64,000 nucleotides of DNA, taken from positions 49,803,136-49,867,135 of the forward strand of contig CP141136.1 in the NCBI GenBank assembly GCA_035236585.1. Reading direction: 5' to 3'. The DNA comes from Warburgia ugandensis (lineage: Eukaryota; Streptophyta; Magnoliopsida; Canellales; Canellaceae). The notes below the pieces were generated by a model, which was given only the letters and a program-made list of their open reading frames with translations, did not search any database and was not told the DNA's origin. Within the stretch, counting starts at the first letter, position 1, and each line of letters opens with the position of its first letter. Shown here in pieces: positions 12,151 to 25,042 of this stretch. Made by a program: the position numbers and the translations under genes.

Positions 12151-14078
12151 TCTTTGTTTTATCACAATTGCATGGGCTATTATAGTGTAGTGTGTAGAAG
12201 TATGAGTCAATCTACAGGGACTCACTTGGAGTTTTAATAAAATTTAATTATTCAAAAATTAAAATTAAATAAAATAAATTAATAGAAAGTGCAATTAGAC
12301 TTCAGATGTATCCAATCAATGAAAATTACAGAGGTCCAATCCAAAAAGATAGAAATTTAACAAAAGAAATAAGAAAAATCTACTTCCCTAGAGTAATTAT
12401 CATCAATTTCCTCAAAACTAATATCTTAAATTACAATCTCCCATCATCAACATGTTTTTGGTGCTTTTGATTAATGATCACCCTGATAGATTATGTAGAT
12501 TCAAAAAATTCTAAGAGATTTGGGCTAAATAAGGATTTTGGGATGTGGACGATCTATATCACTTTTTGGATTTTAGATTTAAGATCAAAGAAGTCAATCA
12601 ATCCAAGGGATGTCCTAAGAATGTAATCTAAAAATTAATTAAAGATCTATTATGAAACAAAGGAGAAGTAAAGATATCTTTATTGTTAAGGCTAACCCGT
12701 TGATTAGGTTAAGCCTTACTTTATTCAATTTAGATTATGTAGTTCCTGATAACAGACAAAATAAAATGGGAATAGTAGTAGGGACAGATGTAATTAAAAA
12801 GGGGATACAACTAAAATTAAATAAGATATGTAATGGGCAAAAAAGAAAATTTTGAGAATCTAATTAAAAAAAAAAAAGAGAAATGGGAAAGAGGAAACTT
12901 GACGGAGAGGGAGATGGAAGCCGGAGCAGTGAACTAGGGCAGAAGAGGGGAGCGATCTAGGCCGGGCTATGATGCAGTGGAGCTTGGAATAGAATGGGCA
13001 AAGGAAGAGGGATGATTGGCAAAGATGACTAGTGGAAGTGGTGGAGAATAGAGAAATTTTTGGTGCGATAGCTGCCTGGGTAGGGCTAACTGGTGCTGCT
13101 GGGTCGGTGAGGGTGAAGGCATGCCAGTCTGGGGGCATCGATTAGAAAAAGTGATGGAGAACAGGACTGGTGTAGTGGGCTAGGAATTTGGCTGATGGTG
13201 GGAGTAGGTGGGTTGATTGAGGTGGAACAGAATAGAAAACTGGTGACTAGGCATGGGAAGTCCGATTTGAGTGAATAGGGCATCGACTAGGGGAAACTGA
13301 TGCAATGGAAGAAGAGAACATAAGAAAAAAAAAAAAAAAAAAACATTGAGGCTGAGAAGAGGGGGAACCGGCGGTGAACAGAGGAGAAACAGAGGCTGAG
13401 AAGTGCAGGGGGTGTTTGAAAATGAAATAAAAACCAATGAATAGAATTCAAGTGGAAAGAATAGGAAAATGATGAAAAAAAGGTAAGAAAAGAAAAACAA
13501 AACAAACTCCAAACCTCCCAAGACTCCCACAGTTTCCCTCTTATAAAGATTTTTTCTTTCTAATTCTCTTCTTCCCTTCTTTCCTTTTCCATTCCTCAGT
13601 ATGATTAATAAGTTTCCAACTTGGAAACTTCTTATAATTCCATTTTTTTCTATTTTGAAGACTTTCCATTCCCAAGTGATATCCTATTCAAAAAATTTGC
13701 TCTAGGAAAATGAATTCTCTTTAGGTAACCATTCCATCATGACTTTTGTTCCTTGATAAGTAATCTCGTCCATTAATTTGATCCATGCCATTCCATGTTC
13801 TTTAAGATGATCTGGCACTGTTAATTTTGATCTGAGCTATTCAAGCCATAATCTAGTAGATTTTCAAAACAAAAGACCATATTAGAATCACTTAAACCAT
13901 ACATTAAGCATCTGATTAGCTTGGATGATCATCTAACCATTAATTTTGACAATTTATGGCTGGATGGTCAATTTGAGCTAAATTTCATATTTTATCTAAA
14001 AATCATCAAATTGATGAGTTAGATTATCTAATTACATGCTAAACTAGGGGTCTTTTGGCCAAAATTAAACACTTAACA
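12151..14078 (-). repeat. Element B 5' LTR
   Basis: Partner of 5791-7805. Differences include a run of A at about 13324-13343, where the other copy reads AATAAAATGG, and loss of a segment present near 7050-7110 in the other copy. The TATA-like CTTTATAAG recurs at 13540-13548. The right boundary follows CTTAACA at 14072-14078, after which element A gag sequence resumes. Confidence 0.8.
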
Positions 14079-16730
14079 TTTATGACTATCAACTTATTTG
14101 ATTGGTTGACTAAACTGTTTGATATTTTCAAAATGCACACGCATGGTTGAGACTAGAAGCGATGATTCTAGTCTTAGAGGATCTACATTGCATACACATG
14201 ATCTAGTCTAAGAAGCTATTAGAAAGATGGCACTGACTACAAAGGGTATTTGACTAGTTGAGGATTGGACTTGGAAAGTCTCACTATCATAGTAACAATG
14301 ACAAGAGGAGGAAGGGATATCATCCTCAAGCATAGGGTGCTTAGGCACATACTCTACCTTTTGGAAGAGCGGGTAAGACTTGTTTTAATTATGGCCAATA
14401 AGGCCATTTTAGGAGGGATTGCCCTAGGATAGGAGCATCAAAGGCCAATGTGCATAGTAACAGCATGTCAGATATCCAAGGATGTCCACTAGCATAGAAG
14501 TTAAATGCGCCCACCAGAGGTGTACAACCCACCTTCAAGCAGAGGACACAAGGAGGAGTTTATCATTGACACAATGAGACACCCAACTACACCATGCTAT
14601 CATATAAGGTACATTCTCACTATTTCATACTTGGGTTAGATGCTATTTGACTCTAGAACAACACATTCTTTTATTTCATCTTCAATTGTTTATGACTTAA
14701 ACTTGGATATCGAACCATTGGACTCAACATTGCAATTCGAGTTACAAATAAGGTTGAGCATTACCTCGAGCAGGGTTTGTCAAGGATGTGACATTGATGT
14801 GGTAGGAAATAAAGTGACATTAGATTTGGTGGTAATGGATATTGCTCCTTATGATGTAATCATGAAGATGGATTTCTTGTTCGAGTATCATGCTATTATT
14901 GATTGTAGTAAAAAAAGAAAAAAAGAAAGGGAGTGATATTTGAATGGAACAATTCATGTGAGTAGTCATTTCAAGATCTAAAGAAACAACTAACATCAAC
15001 ACCTATACTTATCATTCTTGAGTAGGGTATGGATTATGTTGTGTATTATGATGCCTCACACTTAGGACTAGGATTTGTTCTAATGTAGGAAGGAAGAGTT
15101 GTGGCATATGGATCTTGTCAGTTGAAGCCAAATGAGATGAAATACCCCACTCATGACTTAGGGCTAGCAGTAGTGGTGTTTGCATTGAAGTTGTAGAAGC
15201 ATTACTTGTGCATTGAAAAGTTTGATGCCATTGACCACAAAAGTTTGAAGTATATCTTTACTCAGAAATATTTAAATCTAAGGCAAATTAGATGGGTTGA
15301 ATTCTTAGAGAACTTTGATTTCGCACTTCAGTACCACCCGGGAAAGGCAAACATTGTTGCAAATGCACTGAGTAGAAAGTTTAGAGGTTTGATAGCAGGA
15401 CTCCGAGGTTTCAAATGGAAGGCTCATGAGTCATTGACCAAGTATGAATTGTACATTGGCTCATGTAAAAGTTTTGCATTTTTATGTCAAATGATTGCTC
15501 AACCTTCTCTACAAAAAAATTCTGCAAGCGTAGATAGGTGATGATGAGGCTAAGAGTATTAGAGCCCGACTAGAAGATGGTGAGAGTATCGAGCATTGGA
15601 CCATGGATTCTTCTAATGGGTTAAAGTATTTGAGTAGACTTTTGGCACAACTAGTTGATGAGGTCAGGAGAGAATTGTTGAGTGAGGCACATTGATCTAA
15701 GTTTTTGACACATCCTTGTAGCACAAAGATGTACCATGGATTTTGTAGTAGGTCTTTCACATACTAGGCAAGGTTGGAATAGCATATAGGTATTATTAGT
15801 AGATTGACCAAGTTAGTGCACTTCTTACCATTAAAGGTTACTGATTCACTGAAGACATTGAGTCGACTATACTTACGTGAGATTGTAAGGTTACATAAGG
15901 TACTCATATCCATTGTGCCAAATATAGATTCAATGTTTACTTCCTATTCTGGAAGGCTTACAAGAAGGAATGGGTACAAGGTTGACTTTTAGCTTTTCAT
16001 TTCATCCCTAGATAGATGGGTAGTTTGCAAGAGTGATTTATGTGCTCAAAGATATGTCGAGAGCTTGGGTGTTAGACTTTCAAGAGAAGTGGGCCAAACA
16101 TCTACCACTAGTAGAATTCTCATACAACAATTTTCAATCCAGCATTGGGATGGCATCATTTGAGGTATTGTATGGTAGATTGTGCCAATCTCTACTTTGT
16201 TTGGTAGAGGTTGGTAAAACATCATTGTTAGGCCCTCATTTAGTCAAAGAGACTATAGAAAAGGGTGAAGAGAATCTAACAACAACTGTTGATAGCTCAG
16301 AGTAGAACCAAGAGCTATGCTTATAGAAGAAGGTGACCGTTGGAGTTTGAGGTAGGGGACGTGTTCCTAAATGCTTGACCAAGACTAAGACTAACACTTT
16401 TTGGCAAGAGTAGGAAGTTATTTCCTCAATTTATTAGACCATTTGAGATTCTAGAATAGGTTGGAGAAGTTGCTTATCCTCTAGCCTTACCTCCATAGTT
16501 ATCGTCAATTTATGATGTTTTTTCATATGTCGATACTACGAAAGTATGAGCCAAACCCTTCTCATGTTCTTGACCAAATACATCTTATCATCCAAGAGGA
16601 TGTTTCATATGAGGAGAAGCCATTACAGGTGGTTGACCAAAGAAAATAGGTTCTGCTTAAAAAAGTGATACCACTTGTCAATGTTGTCTGGCAACATCAT
16701 AGGGTAGAAGAAGCCTTGTGGGATCTTGAG
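14079..16730 (+). pseudogene. Element A gag-pol remnant
   Basis: In order: a gag tail with a damaged zinc knuckle near 14370-14415 (CFNYGQ..GHFRRDCP, second Cys replaced by Tyr); a protease from 14640 whose active site reads D-S-R in place of D-S/T-G (FDSRTTHSFIS); a jump with most of reverse transcriptase missing between about 14940 and 15020; RNase H and tether at 15020-15385 ([30 protein letters not shown]); a piece of the integrase zinc domain near 15655-15740; an integrase core lacking its first Asp region; and a chromodomain-like end at about 16690-16726 (VWQHHRVEEALWDLE). Many stops and frameshifts make it non-functional. The family is a Ty3/gypsy chromovirus. Confidence 0.8.
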
Positions 16731-19276
16731 TAAAAAATCCAGACAAAAACCTTGATTTTAGTTGAAATCAACAATAGGAAATACTAAAGAAATTAAGGTC
16801 ATTCTATACATTCCCATATAAAAATTTATAAAAAGGGTATTGTTTGTGTTGTTGGAGAAGGCCAAAATCTGGTGACCTTCTCCAGCAACAACGATTTTTC
16901 TAGTGAACCACTAAAAATTGGAAAAAAATTAAAATTTTTGTCATTTGAATATGTCACACCTAATCTTTTTATCTATAAAGACAGTTCATTGATTTGGTAT
17001 CAATTGATCCTTCAATTTTCAATAAAAAACTTGATAATGCACAGGGCAAAACTGAGATCTTAGCATTCAACCATTAAAAACATGATTGGAAGGTACATCT
17101 GTGTAAAATGTGAGTTCAATTATGCATCATTAATGAATTGTGTTAGAATTGATAGACCAATTATGGACTAGTTAATGCAAGGTCTGATCTGACCGTCCAA
17201 AAATCAATCAACAATGATCGAATGTTAAGAAAGGTGATCAAACCATGGATTACAATTAAATCATCAAATTGCTAAAAAAAAATTACCTTTAATAATGTGA
17301 ATTGAAATCTCTAAAGTTACGCACATCTATATAGATCGTCAATTAGAGGCCAATGGTTCATATCTAAGTAGATAGCAACCAATTGGTGTCCTAATAGTCA
17401 ATTTAGTTATCAGAGGTTAGATCAATGACATTACAAGTAGATATCTTGAAGTAATTATACTAATTTGATAGATTTATGAAATTTAGATCTTGTATTCTCA
17501 ATCCAAGTTTTGACTATGATTTGAATGGCATTGATAATTGATTTGTGAGTTGTGAGTTGTGAGTTGTACTTAGAACTTAGGTAAGAATCCTAAATCCTTT
17601 TTTATCCTTAAATTCTTGTTGATCTGTCCACTTTGTAATTGACACTATGGCAGTGTAGACCATATAGATATCATATTGATTGAATGGATAATATGAATTG
17701 TAATTGCTTGTTGAAATCATCATGTGATATTCTAATTAATCATGCTTAATTATTACAATGATGTTAATTGCAATAAAATATTTCAATTGCAAGATAGTAG
17801 GCCCTAAGGGCCACCAGATAGACTATGATGACACCTTCCAAGATAGTAAATGTTGAGGAAAAGGGTTTCCTAGTCTATTGCAACTACAATGAGCCACCCA
17901 AGATGATAAATCCTAAGGGATGGATTGCTGGTCATTGAGCCTCCCATGATGGTAAACCCTTAGAGAAAGGGATGTCTAGTTTGGGATCATAGTGGAGAAG
18001 CCCAAGATGGTAAACCTTAAGGGATTGACTAACAGGTGTTGAGCCTCCCAAGATGGTAAACCTTGAGGGAAAGGGTTGCCTAGTCCTTTGGGATTATGAC
18101 AGAGCCACCCAAGATGGTAAATCCTTAGAGATGAGCTCGCAAACTTCAGTCTCCCAAGATGGTAAACCCTGAGGGAAAGGGTTGCTTAGTTGCTTGTGAC
18201 TGCGATGGTGACATCCAAGATGGTAAATATTACAGGAACTTAACATTAGAGCCACCTAAGTTGGTAAATCCTGAGGGAAAGGGTTGCCTAGTTGATTGCA
18301 ACTATGGTGAAGCCACCTAAGGTGGTAAATCCTGAGAGAATTTGAAATTGGACCTACCCAAGAGGGTAAATCCTAAGGGTCTGGTTGCCTTATGTATGAT
18401 ATTCATAGTGAGAGACCCAAGATGGCAAACCTTAAGGGAGATGACTACTTGATCGATGTGATGATGTAATATTTGCTTATTATTTCTGAGGGAATAATCA
18501 AATGAAATACACTCTTGCATGGTCTATTTGCATGCTATGACTATTTCTTTATAGTTTGAATTTGGAATAAACTATATTTATATTCTAATACCAATGTATT
18601 ATATCTGATAATACATGCTAATTACTTTGTTGATTATTGGTTAAAAATATAAATGAATGTTCCATGGTTGGATATGAATGTGGAGTTGAGTTAAGCTCAA
18701 CAATAATGGAGTTTCACAACTCTTATTATTATTTTTTAGGTACCAATGAAGCTGACAAAGAAAAGGTTCTTGATGGAAATGAATGAATCTTGACTAGTTG
18801 ATGATGTCATATTCTGTACTGTATATGTATGTTGGTGATGAACATGAATTGTGCTATATTATCTGATGAGCAACCCTCTGCATCTATTTCTAACATTTTG
18901 TATATTTTATGTTGATGATGTGTGTATGAGATTTAGTTAGAAAAGAGGAATTGTAGTAAATTTATTATAGTGAATTGTGTGGAGATTGAGTCTCCTATGA
19001 CCATTTTAAAGCCATTATATTATTTATCAGGTGAATCGTATCGCATGCATTAAATGCGTATGTCCAAAAAATAAAGGAGACTCTGCCAAAATTTTGGTAG
19101 AATCAAGTAATTAAATTTCTACTGTCTAAACTATGACTTGCATAGGGCAAGAGCATCTTGCTCTTTCAATACTTTTGCTATGATATAAAAAAAAGAAAAA
19201 AAGTTGTGTAGGCTTCGCTTAAGCAATTGCTATGTTTGATTAGGTCAAACCGTGGTTTTTGGGTTTAGGATCATGA
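16731..19276 (+). repeat. Element A 3' LTR, 5' truncated
   Basis: This matches 3170-5662. It begins directly after the chromodomain remnant, so the polypurine tract and about 990 bp of U3 are missing. The end is ATCATGA at 19270-19276. A GTTGAG-TTAAG-CTCAAC inverted repeat near 18683-18699 corresponds to a weaker one near 5031-5047. Confidence 0.75.
17806..18448 (+). repeat. Minisatellite inside LTR A (3' copy)
   Basis: Same CCAAGATGGTAAA family as 4272-4803, but longer and with a different order of long and short units. The array has therefore gained or lost units since insertion. Confidence 0.8.
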
Positions 19277-19289
19277 CCCATGTCCCCAC

Positions 19290-20325
19290 AAAAGAAGCTT
19301 GTAGAAAATAATCTTAACCAATTTATCCCAAACTAGAAGAAGAAAAATTCTCAATTTCAACAATTCATAAATGAAATGAAGAACATGATGAATCCACTCA
19401 TGCAAACCCTGAATAAAGGGATATTTCTTACCCAATCACAAGAAAATCCCAAAGATGTGCATGCAGTTGGTATAGATGGTTCTTAAATTCCACCATAGAA
19501 CAAATTAAGGCTATTATTATTCTTAGAAATGGTAAGTTAAATGATAAATCTTGGCCTACAAAGGCTGATAAGGTTTAGGAACCTCCAAAATATAAAGAAA
19601 AAGAAAAATCTATAGATGAGGAACCCCTCCCACCCATTGAACCTTGCCCTATTCGAGCTCCATTCCCTTAAAAGCTACATCAAGCTCAAAAGTCTACTTC
19701 TAATGAAGAGACTTTGGAAATTTTCAAGCAAGTCAAGATCAACATACCGATCATGGATGCTATAAAATAACTCCCATCATATGCAAAATTCCTAAAAGAC
19801 CTTTGCACCATAAAAGAAAGATTAATATTCAAAAGAAGGCATTCTTGACTAAGCAAGTTAGTTCAATTCTTCAACTTCATACACCTCCAAAATATAAAGA
19901 TCTAGGTTGTCCTACTATCACCTGTACAATTAAAAACTATAAGATCAATCAAGCTTTGCTAGATTTAGGATCTAATGTTAGCCTACTATCATACTCGATA
20001 TATGTACGTCTAGGTTTGGGTGAGTTTAAACATAATTCCACTATACTCTAGCTAGATAATCATTTTGTTAAGATACCGAGAGGGGTAATAGAATATGTGC
20101 TTATCCAGGTAGATTAATTTTTGTCTTCTAGTAGACTTTCTAGTTTTGAATACACAATAGGTAATGAATGACCATTCCCAGATACATCTAATGCCTTAAA
20201 TAACTACAGTAATGGTGTCGTGAAGCTTTCATTTGGTAATGTGACATTAGAGTTAAACATCTTTAACATTTGTAAGCAACCTGGTTCTATCTCTAATGAC
20301 TTGCACATTGTAAACATGAACAAGT
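19290..20325 (+). pseudogene. Athila/Tat-type gag-protease fragment
   Basis: The plus strand reads, with frameshifts, as the gag C-terminus and protease of an Athila/Tat lineage Ty3/gypsy element. Recognisable pieces are IKAIIILRNGK near 19500-19535, EEPLPPIEPCP near 19617-19650, MDAIK.LPSYAKFLKDLCTI near 19750-19810, and a clear frame at 19803-20051 with INIQKKAFLTKQVSSILQ and the protease motif ALLDLGSNVSLL. Pieces up to LELNIFNICKQPG follow near 20248-20290. There is no zinc knuckle, RT or integrase. The element lost its other parts to the neighbouring insertions (LTR A to the left, LTR H to the right). It is a different lineage from A but may be related to the element that once mobilised B. 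Confidence 0.75.
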
Positions 20326-22627
20326 CAGTTGTGTAGAATCAATTTCTTTTAACCATATGGGATAACAAGCATATCATATGGGATAGAGACTGATGGTTAA
20401 AATACACTTAAAATGGAATGTCAGAGAGCATAAGGCGCAAACCAATATGGAACACCTCTTAGTTCAAAATAATTGGACTTGGTCCATGATGCTAAGAGGG
20501 ATGGGAAAATTTTCAAGTAAGGGTCTATATATTTCAGTCAAGATTTGGCCCTAAGAAACTACATAGCTAAAAGTTACAAAGTGGTGCAAGTTAAGGAGTG
20601 GGACTAATTTTACTAAGAAATTAATTAGAAAACAAATTGGGGAAATATTCTATGATAGATTGGATAGTATTTTGAGATGAGAAGAGGAGTTCTAAAAGAA
20701 AAGGATTGCCTTGGGCAAAAAGGAAACAAGATAGAGACTATATAGGAGGAGACATCCCATAGTTGGCTATCTTTGCACTAGAACATCTTAGAGAGAGAGA
20801 GAGAGAGTAAAAGAGAAGGAAAAAAGGAGAGATAGAGAGGAAAGAAAGGAGAAAATGTCTGGCATCTATAGCAGATCATACCAAAGGGAAGAAAACATAG
20901 GAGCAAGGGGAGAAGCTCAAGGGAAATTGTTAGTTTTCACACATGTTTTGCCAATGAGGTAGGTAACTCTAAAACTACTAAATTTTCACCAATTTTTCAA
21001 AAGTTTATGGAAGTTTTTAGATGATGTTTCCAGCAGAGATTGAGCACATAAGATTGATAAGTAAGAAGGTTGAGTTCTTATCATGAAAAAGCATGCTTAA
21101 AGACGTTTTGTACTAGTTGAGAAGTTACTGATTTATGTGACTATTTTGGACTATAATGATTAAATTAAGGATGTTTAACATAGGATATTATGCTTAAATT
21201 TGGAAAATTTTATATGAGAAATAAGCACTAATAGGACACCATTCATAAATTAGTGGTTTTTTAGAATGAATTTTAGTGTTTTTATATGCTCACTGCTATT
21301 AACATTTTTAGCCTAAGATTATGACTAATTTGGCTATTGTTATTGCTTAATTTTTATAACTATTATTAACAATTTGAAGTATCATCAGATAACCAATTTT
21401 AATGTTTATCTAGTATGGAAAATTTGGTTGACAAAATGCTAGAATTTCATTAGTTTTATTAGTGGAATCTCAACCCAATATTTAATGAGTTTGTGCATTG
21501 TTTTTTAGCAAGTTTTATGAAAGTGAATATACATTTTTTCCAATGGATTTTTTCTATAATGTTAATGAATGTTGTTTAAGCATATTTTTCATTAAAATTT
21601 TTGTTCAAAAGGAGGTTTGAAAAAGATATTTTTATGAGTAAGATTTTACCGCATAAAAATTGAGTTTGAAATCATTTTGGTACTTTGAATATTTTGTACC
21701 TTTTGCTTGTGATCTTAAATTAAATTTTCTTCTTAATATTTTAATACATGAAATATGCATCTTTTGGTTTGGTTCTTCTTCAGTTGAAATTTCAGAAAAA
21801 TAGTGTTTTCTCCAATGTCTTGCATCATGAAATTAGTAGTTTAAACATGATTTTTTGGAAAGATGTTCAACATTTTGTTTTAGATTATATTGAATGGAAA
21901 TGTTATCATGTTCCTCACTATTTTGGGTTGAAGAATAAAATCCTAATAATCATATTTGTGAGACTCTAAATTTGAGTCACAAAAAGTGGATAGTTACCAA
22001 ATTTGTTACGTTATTGAAAACAGGGTTTTTAAGAATATATATTGAGCTGATTTTGAACATGCTTTTGAGCATGAAAATGGCAAAGTTTAGAACATATATT
22101 TGAGATTATATCATGTCTAATTGTAACATATGAATATGATTGAGAATTGATGTTTTGAATATGGTTTTCAAAATAATATTTCTATGAATTATCTTGCTTG
22201 AGGATAAGCTGTGAATAGGAGAATGCTTTGCACTTTAGTTTGCTCGAAAAGGATCCATTATATTATTATGAATGTGTTGAAAAGTGTAGATATGAGTTTT
22301 ACTAAGTTTTGCAAAACATATGAGGTTACAATGATATGTAGTATTTGTGAATTGAGATGAGCTAGAGAGCCTAGTGGAAGCTATGCTAAGAGGTCAATAT
22401 AACTTGAAAACTTGGCCTTCAACCATAAGAGGTGCTAGGTACCCATGCCCAAAAGTTGTCCTTTTCTCGAATGGCAGTCGATTCCACTAAAGGTAACTTT
22501 TGAGATAGCCATAAGCCCCATGAGCATATAGTGGAAATCCTTCCTGGTGTACGAGAGAGTGCACATTGCAGCAAGGTTGTCCATGAGCATAGTTGGATCC
22601 CATGAGACTTGTCATTTGTCATGCTCT
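20326..22627 (+). repeat. LTR H, left part (interrupted by element C)
   Basis: After the gag-protease fragment the sequence takes on LTR character: a TATA-like GACTATATAGGAGG near 20735-20750, a GA run at 20791-20807, and a segment near 22378-22440 (GCTATGCTAAGAGGT... CATAAGAGGTGCTAGGTACC). That last segment resembles the GCTATGCCGAGAGGTTCGG block in the C LTR. The missing 3' end is found at 31473-32215. The start is uncertain to within about 100 bp. It may be a solo LTR or an end of a lost element. Confidence 0.5.
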
Positions 22628-25028
22628 TTGTCCTCTCTCCCCTGTTTTTCCCCTGGAGGCACCAGGAAAAATGGGCTTTCCCCTTCACGTGTTTTCCGGC
22701 GACCTGGGAATTAGGCAGATGAAATAGGGGAGCCGCACCACCGGAAAGGGGGTCTACCACCGGCGATGGGCACTCCCTAGGATACCCAAGGTAAGCCCTC
22801 TTTCCCCTCTCTCCGTTTCTCCTTCCTCCAGGCCGGATCCATGCCGGATCTAGCCATTTTTCCAGCCTAAAAACACCGAATTCCTGATGGGTCTGATAAC
22901 CCATCAAAGAAGATGACCTCGGGACGCCAGGTGTGACGCACTCCCTGGGGCGATCCCTTAGTGTGCACGCTGCGTGTGGGCGTAGCCCCAGGTTCGACCG
23001 GGACGCACGAGCGCCCTGGGAGCCAAGGCACATCATGCCTGCACCAAAGACGAGTCTGCGCGATGCCATCCAGGACGTGCATCATAGCTCGTCGCTTGGG
23101 CATGCATGTGCGTGTGCGAACGTAGCCCCTGGCGCTGTCTTCGGGTACACATGACGTGCAGATGTGAGTCCTGGTTCAACCAGGGCATGCGCGGGTCCCG
23201 GGAGTGGTGACGCAGGGCCCATTTTGGGCCTTCTATGTATTCTTAACACTAAAATACCCATAACTTGAGTTCTAGGACTCCGATTGAGGCCTTGCGAGAG
23301 GCGTTGTGTCTGTATCGACAACACGGACACACACCCAAACCAAAAAACACCTAATCAAGCCCCTATCTAAGGTCACATGACCCTTAAACCATGATAGTGG
23401 TGCAGGGCCACTAAACTTTTGCAAGCCTGACTATACCAAGGCTCAATTAGGGACTGTAGGAGGCCCTTAGGCATGGGAGTGAACCCTTAATGCCTAAGTA
23501 GTGAGGTAAACTATTCTAGAACCTATATAAATAGGCCAAGCTAACCTTTTTCCCCTAAACCATGTCCAGGAACGTACGAGGACAAGGGGACTAGTGCAAT
23601 CAAACCAGGTAGGTGTCCTATCACTACTAGACTTTTAAAAAGATCCCATGATGCTTTGAGACTGCATGTTTTGAGTCATGGTTGCTTTTCTAATGCATGT
23701 TTTACGTTCTTACGTTACATGTCCTGTCTTTATGACATATAAACTTATGTTACATCCTTATGCACATGACCTGCTTTTGAGTTAATGTAAAAACTAGTAT
23801 GCAAACGTGTCTTCATATTTTACGGCTTTAAGCATGATACTAGCATAAAGTGATTTTTATGCATTGCTCGCATGTCTTGAAACGAAATGCATAAATTGCC
23901 TGATTTACGAAGATTGCATATCCTCGAGGGTTGCCAAAAGACACTGGAGTGCCCAAAAGACGTTGGTTAGGCAGTTGTGAGGGCCAGGCAGTGAGAGGTA
24001 CCCAAAGAGGACATTGAAAATGATTGCATAAATTGCATGATTTGCGATGATTGAGCTTTGGCTTTATCTTTAGATGCTTTTAGGGTAGTAAGCTCATGGG
24101 AGCTATGCCGAGAGGTTCGGGGTGGCCTCCCAGCCTCTACCACTATAGGTGGAAAGGGTATCACGCCAAAAAGGCTTATCCTTACTTCGATTGCTGTGTG
24201 GTAACGAGGACTACCACTGGTGTCACGACACCCATCGAAGTGTCATATGCGTCGTGGAGGCTATGACCGAGAGTCCCTAGGTACCTGGGGACCACATGGC
24301 GATGAGGTTGTGGGCATAGTGTGCCCTATGTTTTTGAGGATTTACGTGCATTGCATATGGCATGACATGAGTATGGTCGACCTTAGATCCATGAGTTGGA
24401 TTCAGTTGAGCATCTTATGCATATCATAGTATATGTTTATGATATCTATGTTACTTTCAACTTGGATTATGCGATGCTTTAAGTTGTCAGCATTCTATTT
24501 GGACAATGACTTTTAATATCGATATTGAACAGGAGTGTCCAAACATGCACATGGTTTAAAGAACATATGTTTTAAAACAGAGCATGCATTGTAAAACTAG
24601 TAGTGATAGACTCCTACTGAGTATAGTATATACTCACCCAAATATATTATTTTTCAAGACAGCTCCACTCACGAGTAGAAGACGCCTCAGGAAATGTTAG
24701 TGCTACGAGCAAGTAAATAAAAAAGAGACAATTATACATGTAAGTAAACACTCTACCCTTTGGACATGTATTTGTATTTATTTACAGTTGGGTTGTGAGC
24801 TGTGTCTGGATAGACTTGGGAAGACATTTATGATTTCTAAAATTTTCAAAAACTACTTTGGTTGTTGTGAAAGCAAATGACACTCAGGGTTTCCAAAATG
24901 AGTTTAAAACAAAAGATTTTCCACTGCATTGCATTGTTTTTATAAAATGGTTTTCAAATAGGGATGCATTCTGCCTTAGGAATTAGATATTGCATTTAAA
25001 AATGCATGGAAAAACCCAGGTCATCACA
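22628..25028 (+). repeat. Element C 5' LTR, U3-truncated
   Basis: This is collinear with 29075-31472, starting in the TCCTCTCTCCCC block and ending TCATCACA at 25021-25028. The U3 part with the TATA box is absent, so this copy could not drive transcription of the element. The first 700 bp are GC-rich compared with the surroundings. Differences from the 3' copy are mostly C/T and G/A changes, many at CpG. Confidence 0.85.
24618..24636 (+). promoter_or_regulatory. Hairpin in C 5' LTR
   Basis: TGAGTATA-GTA-TATACTCA is a perfect 8-bp stem with a 3-base loop, 392 bp before the LTR end and followed by CCC. It recurs at the same distance in the 3' LTR and in LTRs of other families. Confidence 0.65.
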
Positions 25029-25030
25029 GT

Positions 25031-25042
25031 TGGTATCAGAGC
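25031..25042 (+). other. Element C primer binding site (tRNA-iMet)
   Basis: TGGTATCAGAGC is a perfect 12-base match to the usual plant tRNA-iMet primer site, two bases after the LTR end. It fixes both the LTR boundary and the plus orientation. Confidence 0.9.

Larger units (their letters stand above)
5791..14078 (-). mobile_element. Element B: non-autonomous LTR retrotransposon with Athila/Tat-type primer site
   Basis: Two direct repeats of about 2 kb (5791-7805 and 12151-14078) flank 4.3 kb of interior. The orientation is minus because the primer site, next to the right-hand LTR at 12125-12144, reads in that direction. The LTRs start TGTTAAGTG on the minus strand. The interior has no protease, RT, RNase H or integrase that I can recognise, only a decayed low-complexity reading frame around 10420-10880. 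It is inserted in the interior of element A. No clear target-site duplication was found. Confidence 0.75.
2181..19276 (+). mobile_element. Element A: decayed Ty3/gypsy chromovirus, split by element B
   Basis: Two direct repeats (about 2181-5662 and 16731-19276) flank a primer site, gag and pol remnants, all on the plus strand. Foreign element B occupies 5791-14078, so the element's own interior is only 5663-5790 and 14079-16730. The 3' LTR lacks about 990 bp at its start, lost together with the end of pol and the polypurine tract. No target-site duplication could be recognised. The integrase ends in a chromodomain-like tail, which places the element with chromoviruses. The copy is old: it carries many stops and domain deletions. 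Confidence 0.75.

Noticed and set aside
5786..14083. Target-site duplication of element B
   Set aside because: AGTGA on the left and TTTAT on the right do not match, and shifting the boundary by a few bases does not help.
22419..23069. 216-codon minus-strand open frame
   Set aside because: It spans the junction between LTR H and LTR C and reads antisense to the GC-rich LTR leader; it matches no protein family I know. GC-rich sequence gives long chance frames.
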